A stretch of DNA of 64,000 bases from Climacium dendroides (GCA_950106755.1 OX467082.1:9238001-9302000), one strand, 5' to 3'. Counted from the first letter of the stretch, positions 50,311 to 61,740 are shown. Translations and numbers: made by a program. The notes: generated by a model from the sequence alone, not told the origin.

Positions 50311-51350
50311 CTGCACGTTGTACTGTGTTCAGCGTGTTAGCTTATTCATTTAGCTCGATTCGAGTTGATTGATTCAGTTTAATTATCGCTGCATTTCCTT
50401 CTACATGCGTCAATGTCTATTTGTTTACTACATGTTGACTATCTGTCATTCTTTTGTTAATCCTCTCATTTTCGCAAGTATGTTTTTGTCATTGATGTTT
50501 TCAAGAGCTCGAGTCGAGCTTCCTGGTTCGCTGTTTTTCTCACCATCGAGTGTCTGATTTAGATTTGTTTCATTATCTACTTGTATTGTGCTATATTAAT
50601 ACTGGGAGAGCTCGAATCGAACTCTTAGGTGGCGATTTCTAGTATCATTGCGCTTCTGTTGTCACTTTTGTGTGGTTGGTTTTCTGTTGTTGTAAGAGGC
50701 ATTATGAAGTGTCATGTTTTACTGGGTTGAGCTCGATTCGAGTTGATTGTCTGGTTTGTTCTGGTCGTTGCACGTTTTAAAGTTTGTGTGATATCGATTT
50801 TTTAACGTTATAGTTGTTTTATTATTTTTGACGGGGACTTTTAGGCTTTGTGAACTTCTCAATGTCATGTTCTTAGTTTGTATATTAAAGTTAATCTTCT
50901 TGACTTTGTGGACGCTTGTGTGGTTTTCACATATTTTTCTCTGTCATTATTTTCATTTTTAATGAAATTGAGTTGTTTTAGCTCGATTCGAGCTAATTTA
51001 GTTGTGTTGTTAAATGTATCTTTGGTTATTCGTTACATTGTTGTTGTTTTAGTCGGTTTGATAATAACATTACTCTGGATTGTTGGACCTTCCTGTTAAA
51101 AATCAGCTCGATTCGAGCTGAGTACAGTGGGATTTATCATTGTCTGGAGAGTCGTTCCTTTTGGTTATGAGTGCATTTACTGTACTTTTCTTCTTTCTTG
51201 CTATTGCTAAGGTCCGAAAATCAGGATTTTGCTCGAGTCGAGCTGGTTGGGTGGTTCTACTTGTTGCATATTCAGCTCGAACCCATCTGATTAACGGGAG
51301 TGCATTTTCGACATTCAGTGCTGTTCGAGCTGAATTCGCATTTGACTATC
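50311..51350. repeat. Leader region with dispersed AGCTCGATTCGAGCT palindromes
   Basis: Full or near-full copies lie at about 50,352, 50,505, 50,609, 50,730, 50,980, 51,105 and 51,231, with half-sites near 51,273 and 51,323. Several spacings are close to 125 bp or twice that. The surroundings are T-rich and non-coding. On the minus strand the region ends at a GTGCAG acceptor just before the ATG at 50,310, so it may be a 5' intron or promoter of the ParB-methyltransferase gene. Confidence 0.75.
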
Positions 51351-52520
51351 GCTAAAGCTAACCCTATAGTTGACCCTGACCAGAATGTTATCAACAGACC
51401 CTAAGAACTCCTAAGCGAACCCTACTAAAACCCTACTCAAACCGTAACACAGACCTTGGTAACCTCTTTAAACCCATGATAAAAAAAATGATTCAACCTC
51501 TACCAGATGCAAAACAAATGAAATAGGCATCATACCACTGAGAAATAAGTCGATGAAGAAGAACCACTGAATGCAGAACTACTACCACGGAATTAAATTA
51601 ACAGAAGCAAAGTCCCATCAAATTGTCCCAAATCCGCAATACTAAACCAGATTAACTGTACCTGCATGGTCAAATGTGCAAACAAGTTTAGGCTGTTGCA
51701 GGTGACATCATATGCAATTCAAATACTTCTTCAATTGCATACGGAATAAGAACACTACGAACCTAAAGCCATTCATACTAAATAATAAAACACAGAAATT
51801 CAAAAACATGAAAACTCAATCCAATACATACAGGACAATAAACCAAGTGACCTAATTCAGGTAGCACACAAAACCGTTAACTTTGCACCTTCTGGGTCTA
51901 AATTTCCCTCCCTAAAGATTCCTATGAAAAATTGCTATAACATTTGAGTTTGAAGATGTTTTGAGTACTAGTATCAAACCCAATGTTCGATATTCAAAAC
52001 CATGAAATGTCACTTGAGCATGCTCTAAATCCGGAACAGGAGTTGCAGGTTGTTGTTTGCCACGGCCGCATACTCCAGAAGCGCACTCGAGCTTGCCTTA
52101 CCGCATGCTCCAAAAGCGTAGTGGCACTCACAAGAAGGATATGGGGGGCATTGATTCAATTTACAGTTCTAGAACAACAGTCATGATCAATGGGAAACTA
52201 AGAAGGCAGCCACGGTAATATTTTTGCTGCAAACCAAAGGAAAACAGAGATGAAGTTAGCACAACGGGTTACAAATCAACTAAACCAATTCTAAATATCT
52301 GCTTATCAGACAGAGTAGAAGTCTTAGGGTCGCCTTCAAATTCCAATGGAGTACGTTCTGAAAACCCTAGCACCTACAAGTTTTTGTCTGCCTTGTCGCG
52401 TGCTCCAAAAGCGCACTAGAGAAAGATAGAAACAACTCAAGCTAATACAATGCACTCACTTCCAATTTCCGCGCACTCCCCAAAAAATGCAATGCACTCA
52501 CAGCAGGAATATAGAACACA
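51351..52520. other. Non-coding part of the 15.5 kb insertion
   Basis: The word AACCCTA or ACCCTACT occurs several times near 51,358-51,440. CGCACTCGAGCTTGCC near 52,083 echoes the palindrome half-site, and words like CATGCTCCAAAAGCG repeat near 52,100 and 52,400. No gene seen. Confidence 0.5.
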
Positions 52521-52521
52521 C

Positions 52522-52765
52522 TCACACAATCACACGGCGCAGCAATACGAACACGATCACACGGCACAACAACACGAACACGATCACACAGCGCAGCAAC
52601 ACGAACACGATCACACGGCGCAGCAACACGAACACGATCACACGGCGTAGCAACAAGAACACGATCACACGGCGCAGCAACACGAACACGATCACACGAC
52701 GCAACAACAAGAACACGATCACACGGCGTAGCAATACGAACACGATCACACGGCGATCACATGGC
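52522..52765. repeat. 27-bp minisatellite, about nine units
   Basis: The unit is CACACGGCGCAGCAACACGA plus ACACGAT. Because 27 is a multiple of three, the array stays open in several frames and yields repetitive peptides (TAQQHEHDH or TITRRSNTN). This is read as a DNA repeat rather than a protein gene. Confidence 0.92.
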
Positions 52766-52844
52766 GCAGCAACAGGGAATGAGAAAAAAAACGGAATGCA
52801 AAGGAGGGCGCCAAACCCTAACCCCAAAGCCGGCTTCTGATAAT

Positions 52845-53140
52845 ACCCGACCCCCCGTTGACACCTGACCCCCTTAGGTACCCGACTCACTTGACCCCCT
52901 TAGGTACCCGACTCACCTGACCCCCTTAGGTACCCAACTGGTACCCTAATCCAATTCACTTCTGGTACCCTATCCCGACCCGTTGCCTGATAACCGACCT
53001 CCCGATCATACTCGACCCCTTCTGGTATACTAACCCGCCTTGTTGCCTGGTGATCGACCTCCCGCTCATACCCGACCCCCTCTTACCCGACCTCTTCTTA
53101 CCCGACCCCTTCTGGTGCTCGAACCGGGTCCAGACCAGGT
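52845..53140. repeat. C-rich minisatellites
   Basis: CTGACCCCCTTAGGTACCC units (about 26-28 bp) repeat three times, followed by degenerate CCGACC..CTTCTGGTA units. Non-coding. Confidence 0.8.
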
Positions 53141-53745
53141 CCCTTTGTAACGACTACATTAATGACTATTAATACTAGTATGTTGTCATTACTCTAATGA
53201 TGATAAATATTGTTACCTATATTAATTTATTTAGAAAAGTCATAAGTTTTCATTCTTGATGAATATTTTTACCAACTATGGATGTAGAGTTTTCCCACTT
53301 AGAATGATACTAGGAGTTATGGTTTTCGTAAAAATATTTATGAAGAGTAAAAACTTATAGCATTTCTAAAATAATTAGTGTGGATAACACTATTTATCAT
53401 CATTAGTGTAGTGTTACTTGGACCTTTCTTTTGCATTCTAAACTTCGATTTGTTACCATTTTTCATTGTATTCACTTTTTTGACCAATAACCTTTTTGAG
53501 CATGTCATACGCTTTTTGGATTATACATTTTCTTTTGCATTTTGATGAAAAAATAAAGTAATAGTAAATGGAAACTTGTAAAAAGATTTATACCCAATAA
53601 ATCAATACACTTGTGAAGATTTTAATTCTAAGAATGTCATTATAATAATAAATGATGGATTATAATGTTTCCATACCAAAGCAGGCACCAACTAAGTAAT
53701 TCCAATTTTATCAGAATTTGTGATATTATAGGAATACAATAGGCA

Positions 53746-53995
53746 GGCCATATTCATTAAAATGAGCCAATGAGTAGTCTCAATTTTATCTTTGACTCGA
53801 AGATAGATCGTCATAACTCTTCAATTTTGAGACTATTTGATAATTAGAGACTTTTATATATTAATATATATAAAAACCTTTATATTCAAATATTGCACTC
53901 TCATTTTATCTTCGACTGGAGGATAAAATCACTGTAATTGTTATAGGGTTGAAGTCTCAAAATGACCATTTCGTCTCATTTTAACAAATATGGCC
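53746..53995. mobile_element. MITE with GGCCATATTCATTAAAATGA ends
   Basis: The inverted ends read GGCCATATTCATTAAAATGA and, reverse-complemented on the right, GGCCATATTTGTTAAAATGA. The interior is also partly self-complementary. The ends resemble those of the 15.5 kb insertion (CATATTCATTAAAATGAG near 42,148), which hints at a shared transposase. Confidence 0.65.
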
Positions 53996-54249
53996 TTTAG
54001 CTTGTACAATATCACATCTTTAAATCTTGGGAAATTACAAAAACATTATGTTCAATGAAGAGAGTTGAAATTCAGAAGTAAAAATAGAGTGATATAAGAT
54101 AATTGGCATTTCCAAATTTAGAATTGAAATCTTCACAAGTGTATTGATTTATTGTATGTATACATATAATATGTAAATGAAGTTTGAAGCCAAAATAAAC
54201 AATTAGCATCCTCTCTAATGTCATTGTATTAATCCACTCTAATACCAAT

Positions 54250-55700
54250 TCTTTTCCACAAACATGTAGAACTTGTGGGAAAATACTTTGGGCCCATCTA
54301 AATTGGCCTTGATTGATTTTCATGACCACTACTAGAAATTTCAGCAATTTCAGTCGATTCAGTCGCGTTGATTTGGCCATTTTTTGACAGAAATTTGCTG
54401 ATTTCTGTTGATTTCAGCAAATTTCTGTCAAAAAATGGCCAAATCAACGCGACCGAATCGACTGAAATTGCTGAAATTTCTAGTAGTGGACATGGGGACC
54501 CAAAAATACAGTCAATTTAAAGACTTTACGTTTGAAAATACATGTGGGACACCCATTTATTTTTTTCACACATGCATTGACCAAATCCACAACCCAAAAA
54601 AATTTAAAACTTGTGGGAAAATACTTTGGGCCCATCTAAATTGGCCTTCATTGATTTTCATGACATGGGGACCCAAAAATACAGTCAATTTAAAGACTTT
54701 ACGTTTGAAAATATATGTGGGACACCCATTTATTTTTTTCACACATGCATTGACCTAACCCACAACCAAAAAAAATTTAGAACTTGTGGGAAAATACTTT
54801 GGGCCCATTTAAATTGGCCTTGATTGATTTTCATGACATTGGCACCCAAAAATACAGTCAATTTAAAGACTTTACGTTTGAAAATACATGTGGGACACCC
54901 ATTTATTTTTTTCACACATGCATTGACCTAACCCACAACCAAAAAAATTTAAAATTTGTGGGAAAATACTTTGGGCCCATCTAAATTGGCCTTCATTGAT
55001 TTTCATGACATGGGGACCCAAAAATACAGTCAATTTTAAGACTTTACGTTTGAAAATACATGTGGGACACCCATTTATTTTTTTCACACATGCATTGACC
55101 AAATTCACAACCAAAAAAAATTTAGAACTTGTGGGAAAATACTTTGGGCCCATCTAAATTAGCCTTGATTGATTTTCATGACATTGGCACCTAAAAGTAC
55201 AGTCAATTTAAGACTTTATGTTTGAAAAAATATGTGGGACACCCATTTATTTTTTTCACACATGCATTGACCTAACCCACAACCAAAAAAATTTAAAATT
55301 TGTGGGAAAATACTTTGGGCCCATCTAAATTGGCCTTGATTGATTTTCATGACATTGGCACCTAAAAGTACAGTCAATTTAAGACTTTATGTTTGAAAAA
55401 ATATGTGGGACACCCATTTATTTTTTTCACACATGCATTGACCAAATCCACAACCAAAAAATATTTAGAACTTGTGGGGAAATACTATAGGCCTATCTAA
55501 ATTGGCCTTGATTGATTTTCATGACATTGGTACCGCAAACTATAGTCAATTTTAATAGTGTAGGTTTATAAATACATGTGGGTCACCAAATGAATGTATT
55601 TTTTTGGACACATGCATTGACCAAAACCACATACTAAAAGAATTTAGAGCTTGTGTACACAGGTTTTTGGACCATCTAGATTGGCCTTGATTGAATTTCA
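54250..55700. repeat. Satellite, unit about 172 bp, about eight units
   Basis: The words CTTGTGGGAAAATACTTTGG, GATTTTCATGACAT, CAGTCAATTTAAAGAC and CACACATGCATTGACC recur at spacings of about 170-176 bp from 54,268 to 55,647. The first interval is lengthened by a CACTA MITE. The last two units are the most diverged. Non-coding. Confidence 0.92.
54327..54488. mobile_element. CACTA MITE inside the satellite
   Basis: A near-perfect hairpin starting CACTACTAGAAATTTCAGC and ending in its reverse complement. It is flanked by GAC (54,324-54,326 and 54,489-54,491). Neighbouring satellite units without the insertion read straight through CATGACATGGGG, confirming the target site. Confidence 0.92.
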
Positions 55701-55963
55701 TGACGTTGGTATCTGAAAGTTTTATGACGTTCGTACCACAAGGTACTATAACGTTAATGACGTTCGTACAGGCTTGGCCTTTTATGTATGAACTTTGAGG
55801 CACGTGGAAATATTCATTTACATTATTTTTTTGATTAGATGTCTATGGATTGTTAAAGAAGAGCGTGATTGCAATTTCTATGAATTTTTCCTTTTTCATT
55901 TGCACTTTTATTGCATATTTTTTTTGACTTTGTGAGACAAAGTGCAGGCTTAGTCAGTTTAGC

Positions 55964-56842
55964 ATGAACCTTGAGCCACGTGGAAATATTGAATTACATT
56001 ACTCTACTGGATGTCCAGTTATGAAGTACAAGATGTTGTGCACTGATGTTGATTGGTTACCAAAGGGGACTGGTAATGGAATGAAATTGTGGAAGGAGGA
56101 CTCGGAAGGGCAAAGTTTGTGGCCACGTGGAGAGCCAAAAGTAGTTTTGCCAAGTCCAATGAAAGGGACGGAGGACATCTTGAAGGGCATATCCGGATTT
56201 GTAAAGTACTGGGAGCATTTGTGCAATCAAAATCGCACTGGGGAGTACCGAAGACGTTATGAGCACGTAGTGCACTACTGGCGTGGCGTCAAGATAGCAT
56301 TGCTAGAACCACTACCTTCATCTTCTATTTTAAAGGATGGTTTCTGGCTAACTAGCCGTGTTCAAGCTACTCGGGTGGATGAATTAGATGAAGACGGCGA
56401 GGACCGTGAATAGTTCGGAGAAGATGATGCATACGTAGGCCCTTTGAGAGGTTGTCCACAACCATCCTTTAGGGTGGGTCGAGATCTCTTTGAAGGATAT
56501 TTTGTTGCAGTTCGACCCGCAGAAGGTGACAGTCATCTTGTTTGGATTGCAAGGGCATTGTCTGATTCAAATTGTAATCCGGAGAAACCTAATTGTATAT
56601 GCATTCAGTACTTCCGTCCAACATCGAGAGATGAAGATGTTCAAGACTTCTACACTGGATGGGATAGTGAAAGAGGTCTACGTTGGAAAGTGGATGAAAC
56701 CGAACCGCCACTTTGGGAGCATACAAATGCTCTTATGACAACGTGGAAGTCTAACATTCGGAAGGATACTCGCCAATGCATGATTAAAATTCCAGCTGCT
56801 CAAATTGACATCATCAACCGAAGCCTTGCATCATATACTTGA
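55964..56842 (+). CDS. Unidentified ORF at the right end of the 15.5 kb insertion, one TAG
   Basis: One frame of 293 codons (including the stops) with a single TAG at 56,411. The N-terminal half has tryptophan-rich blocks (VDWLPKGTGNGMKLW, HYWRGVKIALLEPLP). An acidic hinge follows (DELDEDGEDRE). The C-terminal half (DLFEGYFVAVRP, WIARALSD, IQYFRPTS) has the layout of a small barrel such as BAH or chromo-like domains found in transposon proteins. That is only a resemblance; no family is claimed. It lies on the opposite strand to the ParB-methyltransferase gene and may be a second element protein. Confidence 0.45.
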
Positions 56843-57617
56843 TATTTGTAGCTATGTATTGATGTATATTGCAAGTTTTATAAATATGTTGTTTCCATCG
56901 TCATGTTTTATAAAACGAATGGAATTCATATATTAGAGTAGATGGTGTAGGTTTGATTTGATTGTTTGTATTTCATTGCTTGGTATTGCATAAATGTGTT
57001 GAAGTGTATGTTTTGTGTTTACAAAACAATGTTTTTTCTGTTCAATATTCTTTATTTTGTATTCTTCAACTTTGTTTTATCTATTTTTAACTTCATTTTA
57101 TTTTGTGTCTATCATTGAGTACATTTTATTTGAAATTACATTGCTATTGGGGAGCAAAATGTAGTGGAAATATCCACTATTTATTTGGTCAACATGTAAA
57201 GCACTTGTCACATTCTGGGTAGGGGGCCGGTTGGTTGTTACAATTTTCCTGCCTGCAAAGCTCACTTAGCAGCACCACGTCATGTTTTTTCTCTCATGCG
57301 CTCATATGTCCTTGACGGGAATCGAACTCGGACCGCTTCAATGAGATGAACAACCCCTTACAACAGACTGCGGAGCTCATGACTTGGTGTTCAGAAAATA
57401 ACACAATCTTTATTTATATTAATCAGAACATTTACTCTAAACCAAATTACATGTGTTTGAGTAGACAATCACTCAAAAGACTCTCATTTTAATGGAAATT
57501 GCAAATTACAACTAGAAAATGTAGCCTAAACTGTGGAACATTATAATTCATTATTTAGGGTCTAAATGGACTATATTATTTTGAGAGACTCCAAACCTCT
57601 CAAAATATTGAATATAG
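56843..57617. other. Right end of the insertion, non-coding
   Basis: AT-rich DNA. CTCTCATTTTAATGG near 57,480 mirrors the left end of the insertion, and a short hairpin (TTGAGAGACTCC..CCTCTCAA) lies just before the 57,618 boundary. Confidence 0.5.
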
Positions 57618-58017
57618 TGTTTGAAGTAAAAAGAATCCTTTGGGGGCCTACGAAAAATCATGCATCTACAATTCACAAGGTCACATCCATATGAAAAAAT
57701 ATCCAAAACGGTATCTACTATTTGGATTCATTTTTCAAGGCAAGTTGGTTACATCCTTAAGAATTTAGTTATGGAATTGCAAAATGCCAATCCCAATAGT
57801 TGTATTGTTGTACTAAACAATGTATATCCAATGTTTTTATTTTTTTTCAAAAATATTGAAAATTAAGTCAAATAAAGGACTTTAAAGTTTATTTAGAATA
57901 GAGAATCTATAACTACCCACAAACTAAAACTCCTCATAACTTACATCTCATTAAACAAAATGGAATAATTCAAAGAATTGTCCATACAAATATGGTATAA
58001 ATGGTTGAGATCCTAGT

Positions 58018-58170
58018 CATGGTTGTCATACTGGACAAGTCACTATTTATTTCTTGTCATGTAGGACGAGGTATTATTCATCAAATGTACCTCTCAAGTA
58101 CATTTGATGAATAGTAACTCATCCTACAGGACAAAAAATGAATAGTAACTTGTCTAGTATGACAACCATG
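58018..58170. mobile_element. hAT-type foldback MITE (orthologue of 3,181-3,325)
   Basis: Ends CATGGTTGTCATACTGGACA and AGTATGACAACCATG, flanked by an exact 8-bp duplication ATCCTAGT (58,010-58,017 and 58,171-58,178). Confidence 0.88.
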
Positions 58171-58441
58171 ATCCTAGTATCCTACTAACCCTAATTTATA
58201 TATCCTACGTGGATTGTTGTACCTACTACTATCCAATTTGTATAAAGATCTAGTCTTCTTTACTCAAATGGCTCTCAATAAAAGGCTCTTAAAGTTGCAT
58301 TTCATAGTTGTCAAATTTTGAATGTAAAGCTAATTTTTGATAAGTAGTTTTTTAAGTGCCAAACTTTAATTTGTTGGTAGTTTAGAAACAATATGGACAA
58401 CTTGGACCACCAACTTCTCAAACTTAAGGATAGACGGATTG

Positions 58442-58742
58442 TTAACAATTATCGTGTAGTTATTGTTGTTTCATGGGTTCGTACCATAATCGCATTGGCT
58501 CAGTGTATTTTTATGCACTAAATCAGTGCGAAAACAATGAATATCAATAGCGTACAGTTTATGTATTTTAACTATACAATTGTTATGCCAAAACTGCACA
58601 GCAATCATATAGTTAAAGTACATAAACTGTACGCTATTGATATTCATTGTTTTCGCACTGATTTAGTGCGTAAAAATACACTAAGTCAATGCGATTATGG
58701 TACGAACCCATAAAACAACGATAACCGCACGATAATTGTTGC
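58442..58742. mobile_element. Foldback MITE with about 130-bp arms, only in D
   Basis: The left arm begins TTAACAATTATCGTGTAGTT and the right arm is its near-exact reverse complement. It interrupts sequence that is continuous near 3,565 in unit AB, so it is a later insertion. Confidence 0.85.
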
Positions 58743-59750
58743 CAAATCGTAGGGTCTAAACTTTGTGATGAACTGACCAATCATCAATATTCTTGAGATA
58801 AGTTTTGAGTTTTCCACAAAGAATCTAGTACGTGAAAACTTTAGGAATTTCTGAGGAGAGTGAGGATGGGAACTAGATTGAAATGGTTTTCCAACAACCT
58901 CAAATCCCTCAAATGTCATTTGAAATTTTTAAGGATTGTGGCTAATCAAGATTCAACCATCAACTATATCTGGATACATGAAAGTATAGTAGAGGCATAT
59001 TATGAAAAATAAAATCCTTCAACACTATTGCGCTTCAACATGATATTTCTCATTATAAGACTCTACTTTCACATAAAGTAATCCATATTGTTTATCAAAA
59101 CCTATATTTTTACTTTCAATGCCATGTGCATTGTGAATCATAATCTCATCTTTTGTTCACCTTTTGAGAGAGTTGTTGATCTTCTTTCTTTAACAATTAT
59201 GATTTGGTTTAATCATAGTAAAAGATTATGTCCTAATAATCAGCTTGTCATTTCATTTTTTAATATAATATATATTATTTATCTATTGTTTATAATATCT
59301 CATGTAATTGATGAGATTATGATTCACCATGCAAGTTTGGACTCTTTTAGAACAAATACTTTGAAAATTCATAGTTTTTTCATACAATATCTAAAATATG
59401 CATCACTACATAGTCAATTTTAAAAATAAAAACGTTCTATCAATTGATTGCAACCAAGATTCAAGAAAAATTTGATAGTGGGAACCATATTCAAAGTATA
59501 CTATCAAATTTTTTTGACGTTTTCAGATGTAGTGAGCTGAAAATGTGGTGTGCAATTTTATTGTAAATTCACAAAAGAATTGATGAGTACTTAATCATCC
59601 TACTCTATTTTCCATAATTTTTTTGAATTTGGATTTAATTTAGTTGAATTAACTACATTTGCTGCTTGTTGATAAAATACATGCCATGCAAAACTAGTGA
59701 CTAAAAAATTTTCAAAAAAGAATTTTTTAATTAAAAAATATATATATATA

Positions 59751-60067
59751 TGGGAAATTTCATTAAAAGGCGATATTCCATGTACCATTTTCACAGTGTG
59801 CCGTTCCCATAGTTCAAACCAGGTGGTCTGAAATCTATTAGTGCCCTAGATTTGTGAACTCTATACCACTATTAGATGTATTAAATCTAGGAAAGATGTA
59901 GATTTCAAACCAATCGATTTAAAAATCTACATATTTCCTAGATTTTAGATATCTAATAATGATATAGATTTTAAAAATCTAGGACATTAGTAGAGTTCAG
60001 ACTGCCCGGTCTGAACTGTGAGAATGCCAAAGTCATGGAATAATCACCATTTTAATGAAATTTCCCA
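59751..60067. mobile_element. MITE, TGGGAAATTTCATTAAAAGG family
   Basis: Inverted ends TGGGAAATTTCATTAAAAGG and TTTTAATGAAATTTCCCA, with TATATATA on both sides as a probable target duplication. The interior is also self-complementary around CTAGATTT. Confidence 0.75.
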
Positions 60068-60721
60068 TATATATATAATTTTAATAGGTGATCATGTGGG
60101 CTAAAAAAATATTTTTATTTTTATTTTTTAAACTTTATAATTGCACATTTGTATGCAATCAAACAACCCTACATAAAGTCTAGATTTCCTTGAATGCATT
60201 GCAATTGTATCCTAAATCTACACACATAGAATTTCATATCTACAAACAACAAATTCCTTCTCTAATGTGGCAATGTCTTAAAAACATTGAATTCATTCCC
60301 ACAAAACCAATAACAAAGGTAGGCTTGTGGAAACATCTTGAGAAACGGCAATCTTCTAATGGGCTCAAATCTCCTCTAATCATACATTAATACCAAGTTC
60401 ATACTTTTGTGCTTAAAAAAAACAATCACGCCTCTCCTTGTCCAATGAGAGGCTCAAACGGGGTCCATAGAGGTTCCGTACCAAAACAATACTAAGGATG
60501 AGCTTCTAAAATCTAAATGGAGTTGGGGGCCAATCAAGCCCGCTGATCATTGATCAAATGGGCGTTCTTGGAAAATAGGGATGCTCATTTCACCGGTGAT
60601 TGGCAAGCTCCACCAGCCTCCAACTCCACAACCGACTCCCCCCTTTCCTCCAGCTCAGTGGAGGATTCTTCTCGAAGGTAGTCAGAGTACGTACGTGCCG
60701 ACCTCAGCAACTCCCACGAGC

Positions 60722-60907
60722 ATGAGCATGAAACTGACGTCAGCTACTTTAAACCATTTCATGCTTCTGCTCACTCTCCTCATGTCACCTTTGCAAGCAT
60801 GGAACCTCTCCGTCGATTTGAATATGCAAATCCTGTGCCGCCTCACTCCCTTCGTCTGCACCACCACTGAACCTGCAAAGTTACTCACGACCCAGACGCT
60901 CGAGTAG
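60722..60907 (+). CDS. Small putative secreted peptide ORF in arm D (doubtful)
   Basis: Encodes the same peptide as 40,856-41,041 (MSMKLTSATLNHF, then a hydrophobic core). It lies upstream of the truncated GLP D promoter on the same strand. Confidence 0.3.
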   Translation: MSMKLTSATLNHFMLLLTLLMSPLQAWNLSVDLNMQILCRLTPFVCTTTEPAKLLTTQTLE

Positions 60908-60956
60908 ATCTACAGCGCCAAGCTACCAATGTGCTTGCTTTGACAATCTGCCCAGA

Positions 60957-61248
60957 TGGGGAAGTTCGTTAAAATGGGGGATTCCATGTGCCATTTTCAG
61001 ACCGCCCGGATTGAACCCCAAAAATGTCATCTAGGGCAAGTACAGATTTCAAAGTCTAGGATTGTTGTAGATTTTAGATTGCACGGTGTGAACTATGAGA
61101 GTGCCATCTATGATAGTTGTAGATCTCAGACATCTAGGAATGATATAGATCCAAGAAATATAGGAAACTTGTACATTTCAGACCGCCTGATCTGACCCGT
61201 AAAAACTGCCAAAGCTGCGGAATTTCGCCATTTTAATGAAACTGCCCA
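60957..61248. mobile_element. MITE long form (arm D)
   Basis: Same long version as at 40,515-40,806, in mirror orientation; includes the internal block absent from A and B. Confidence 0.7.
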
Positions 61249-61621
61249 CCCAGGTCAAGAGAATGATCGAAAACTACTCACTAAAGCTCAGTAATGTGCA
61301 TAGGTAGAGTCAAAATTACAATTAGGAACCATGATTTTTTAGTTGACAAATCGAAATCAGTCTTTCTGGAAATGTAAATGTAGATTTTCGTGTGCTTTTT
61401 CTTTCATTTCTTTGTGAATTTGCAAGGTAAAGATTTGAGGAAACTGTAAACTGTCTTGTAAGTGCACTGTTGAACCTCCTTCGAAAAGAGCCGAAACTAT
61501 TCACAGTTGCGCCATGTGTAAAGTTGTCGGCTTTTCACAAGCACACTTGCTGCAGCTTCGACATGCCGCGATTTACTGCTCGCTGACGAGAAAAGGGACG
61601 TAGCTTCGATCCGTGGGTCGG

Positions 61622-61740
61622 GAATAAATAGCTCATCATACAGCCACAATTCACCAAACCTTCATCATTCGCAACGTACACCGAATATATTGTGCACTAC
61701 CACTGAAGCGAGCTATCGATCGATCACAGTTTCTCAGTTT
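61622..61740 (+). promoter_or_regulatory. Orphan GLP core promoter and 5' leader (copy D)
   Basis: The AATAAATAGC box and about 100 bp of leader are intact and nearly identical to copy B, but sequence after 61,740 (AACACAACTAGAATG) is unrelated. The promoter may still drive transcription into the following DNA, which is antisense to the captured exons. Confidence 0.75.

Larger units (their letters stand above)
42142..57617. mobile_element. 15.5 kb insertion in palindrome CD, flanked by TGTTTGAA
   Basis: The left flank ends and the right flank begins with TGTTTGAA (42,134-42,141 and 57,618-57,625). The uninterrupted site survives on the right arm of unit AB near 5,940, where the sequence reads AATGTTTGAAGTG. 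Imperfect inverted ends are visible: ATATTCATTAAAATGAGAG near 42,149 against ATATTCAATATTTTGAGAG reading inward from 57,615. An 8-bp duplication fits hAT, KDZ or related DNA transposons. Inside are the ParB-methyltransferase-HAD gene, foldbacks, minisatellites, a 172-bp satellite and a plus-strand ORF. No known transposase was recognised. The insertion could be one giant element or a composite that grew by later insertions. Confidence 0.75.
57618..61740. repeat. Right part of palindromic unit CD (arm D)
   Basis: 57,618-59,390 follows 2,787-4,180 (inner left arm and loop) closely. After other DNA (59,391-60,190), 60,205-61,740 follows the right arm of unit AB from about 6,500 to 7,870. The homology stops abruptly inside the GLP 5' leader after TCTCAGTTT, so no GLP coding sequence is present. 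The inner right arm (equivalent of 4,190-6,470) is missing. Confidence 0.88.

Noticed and set aside
52450..52840. ORFs with repeated TAQQHEHDH or TITRRSNTN peptides
   Set aside because: They are a by-product of a 27-bp tandem repeat that leaves several frames open on both strands.
57316..57334. tRNA-like B box on the minus strand (GAGTTCGATTCCCG)
   Set aside because: No cloverleaf, acceptor pairing or A box can be built around it. At most it is a remnant of a tRNA-derived SINE.
59403..59533. Possible CACTA MITE with CACTACAT and ATGTAGTG ends
   Set aside because: The inverted ends are only eight bases and no 3-bp duplication is visible.
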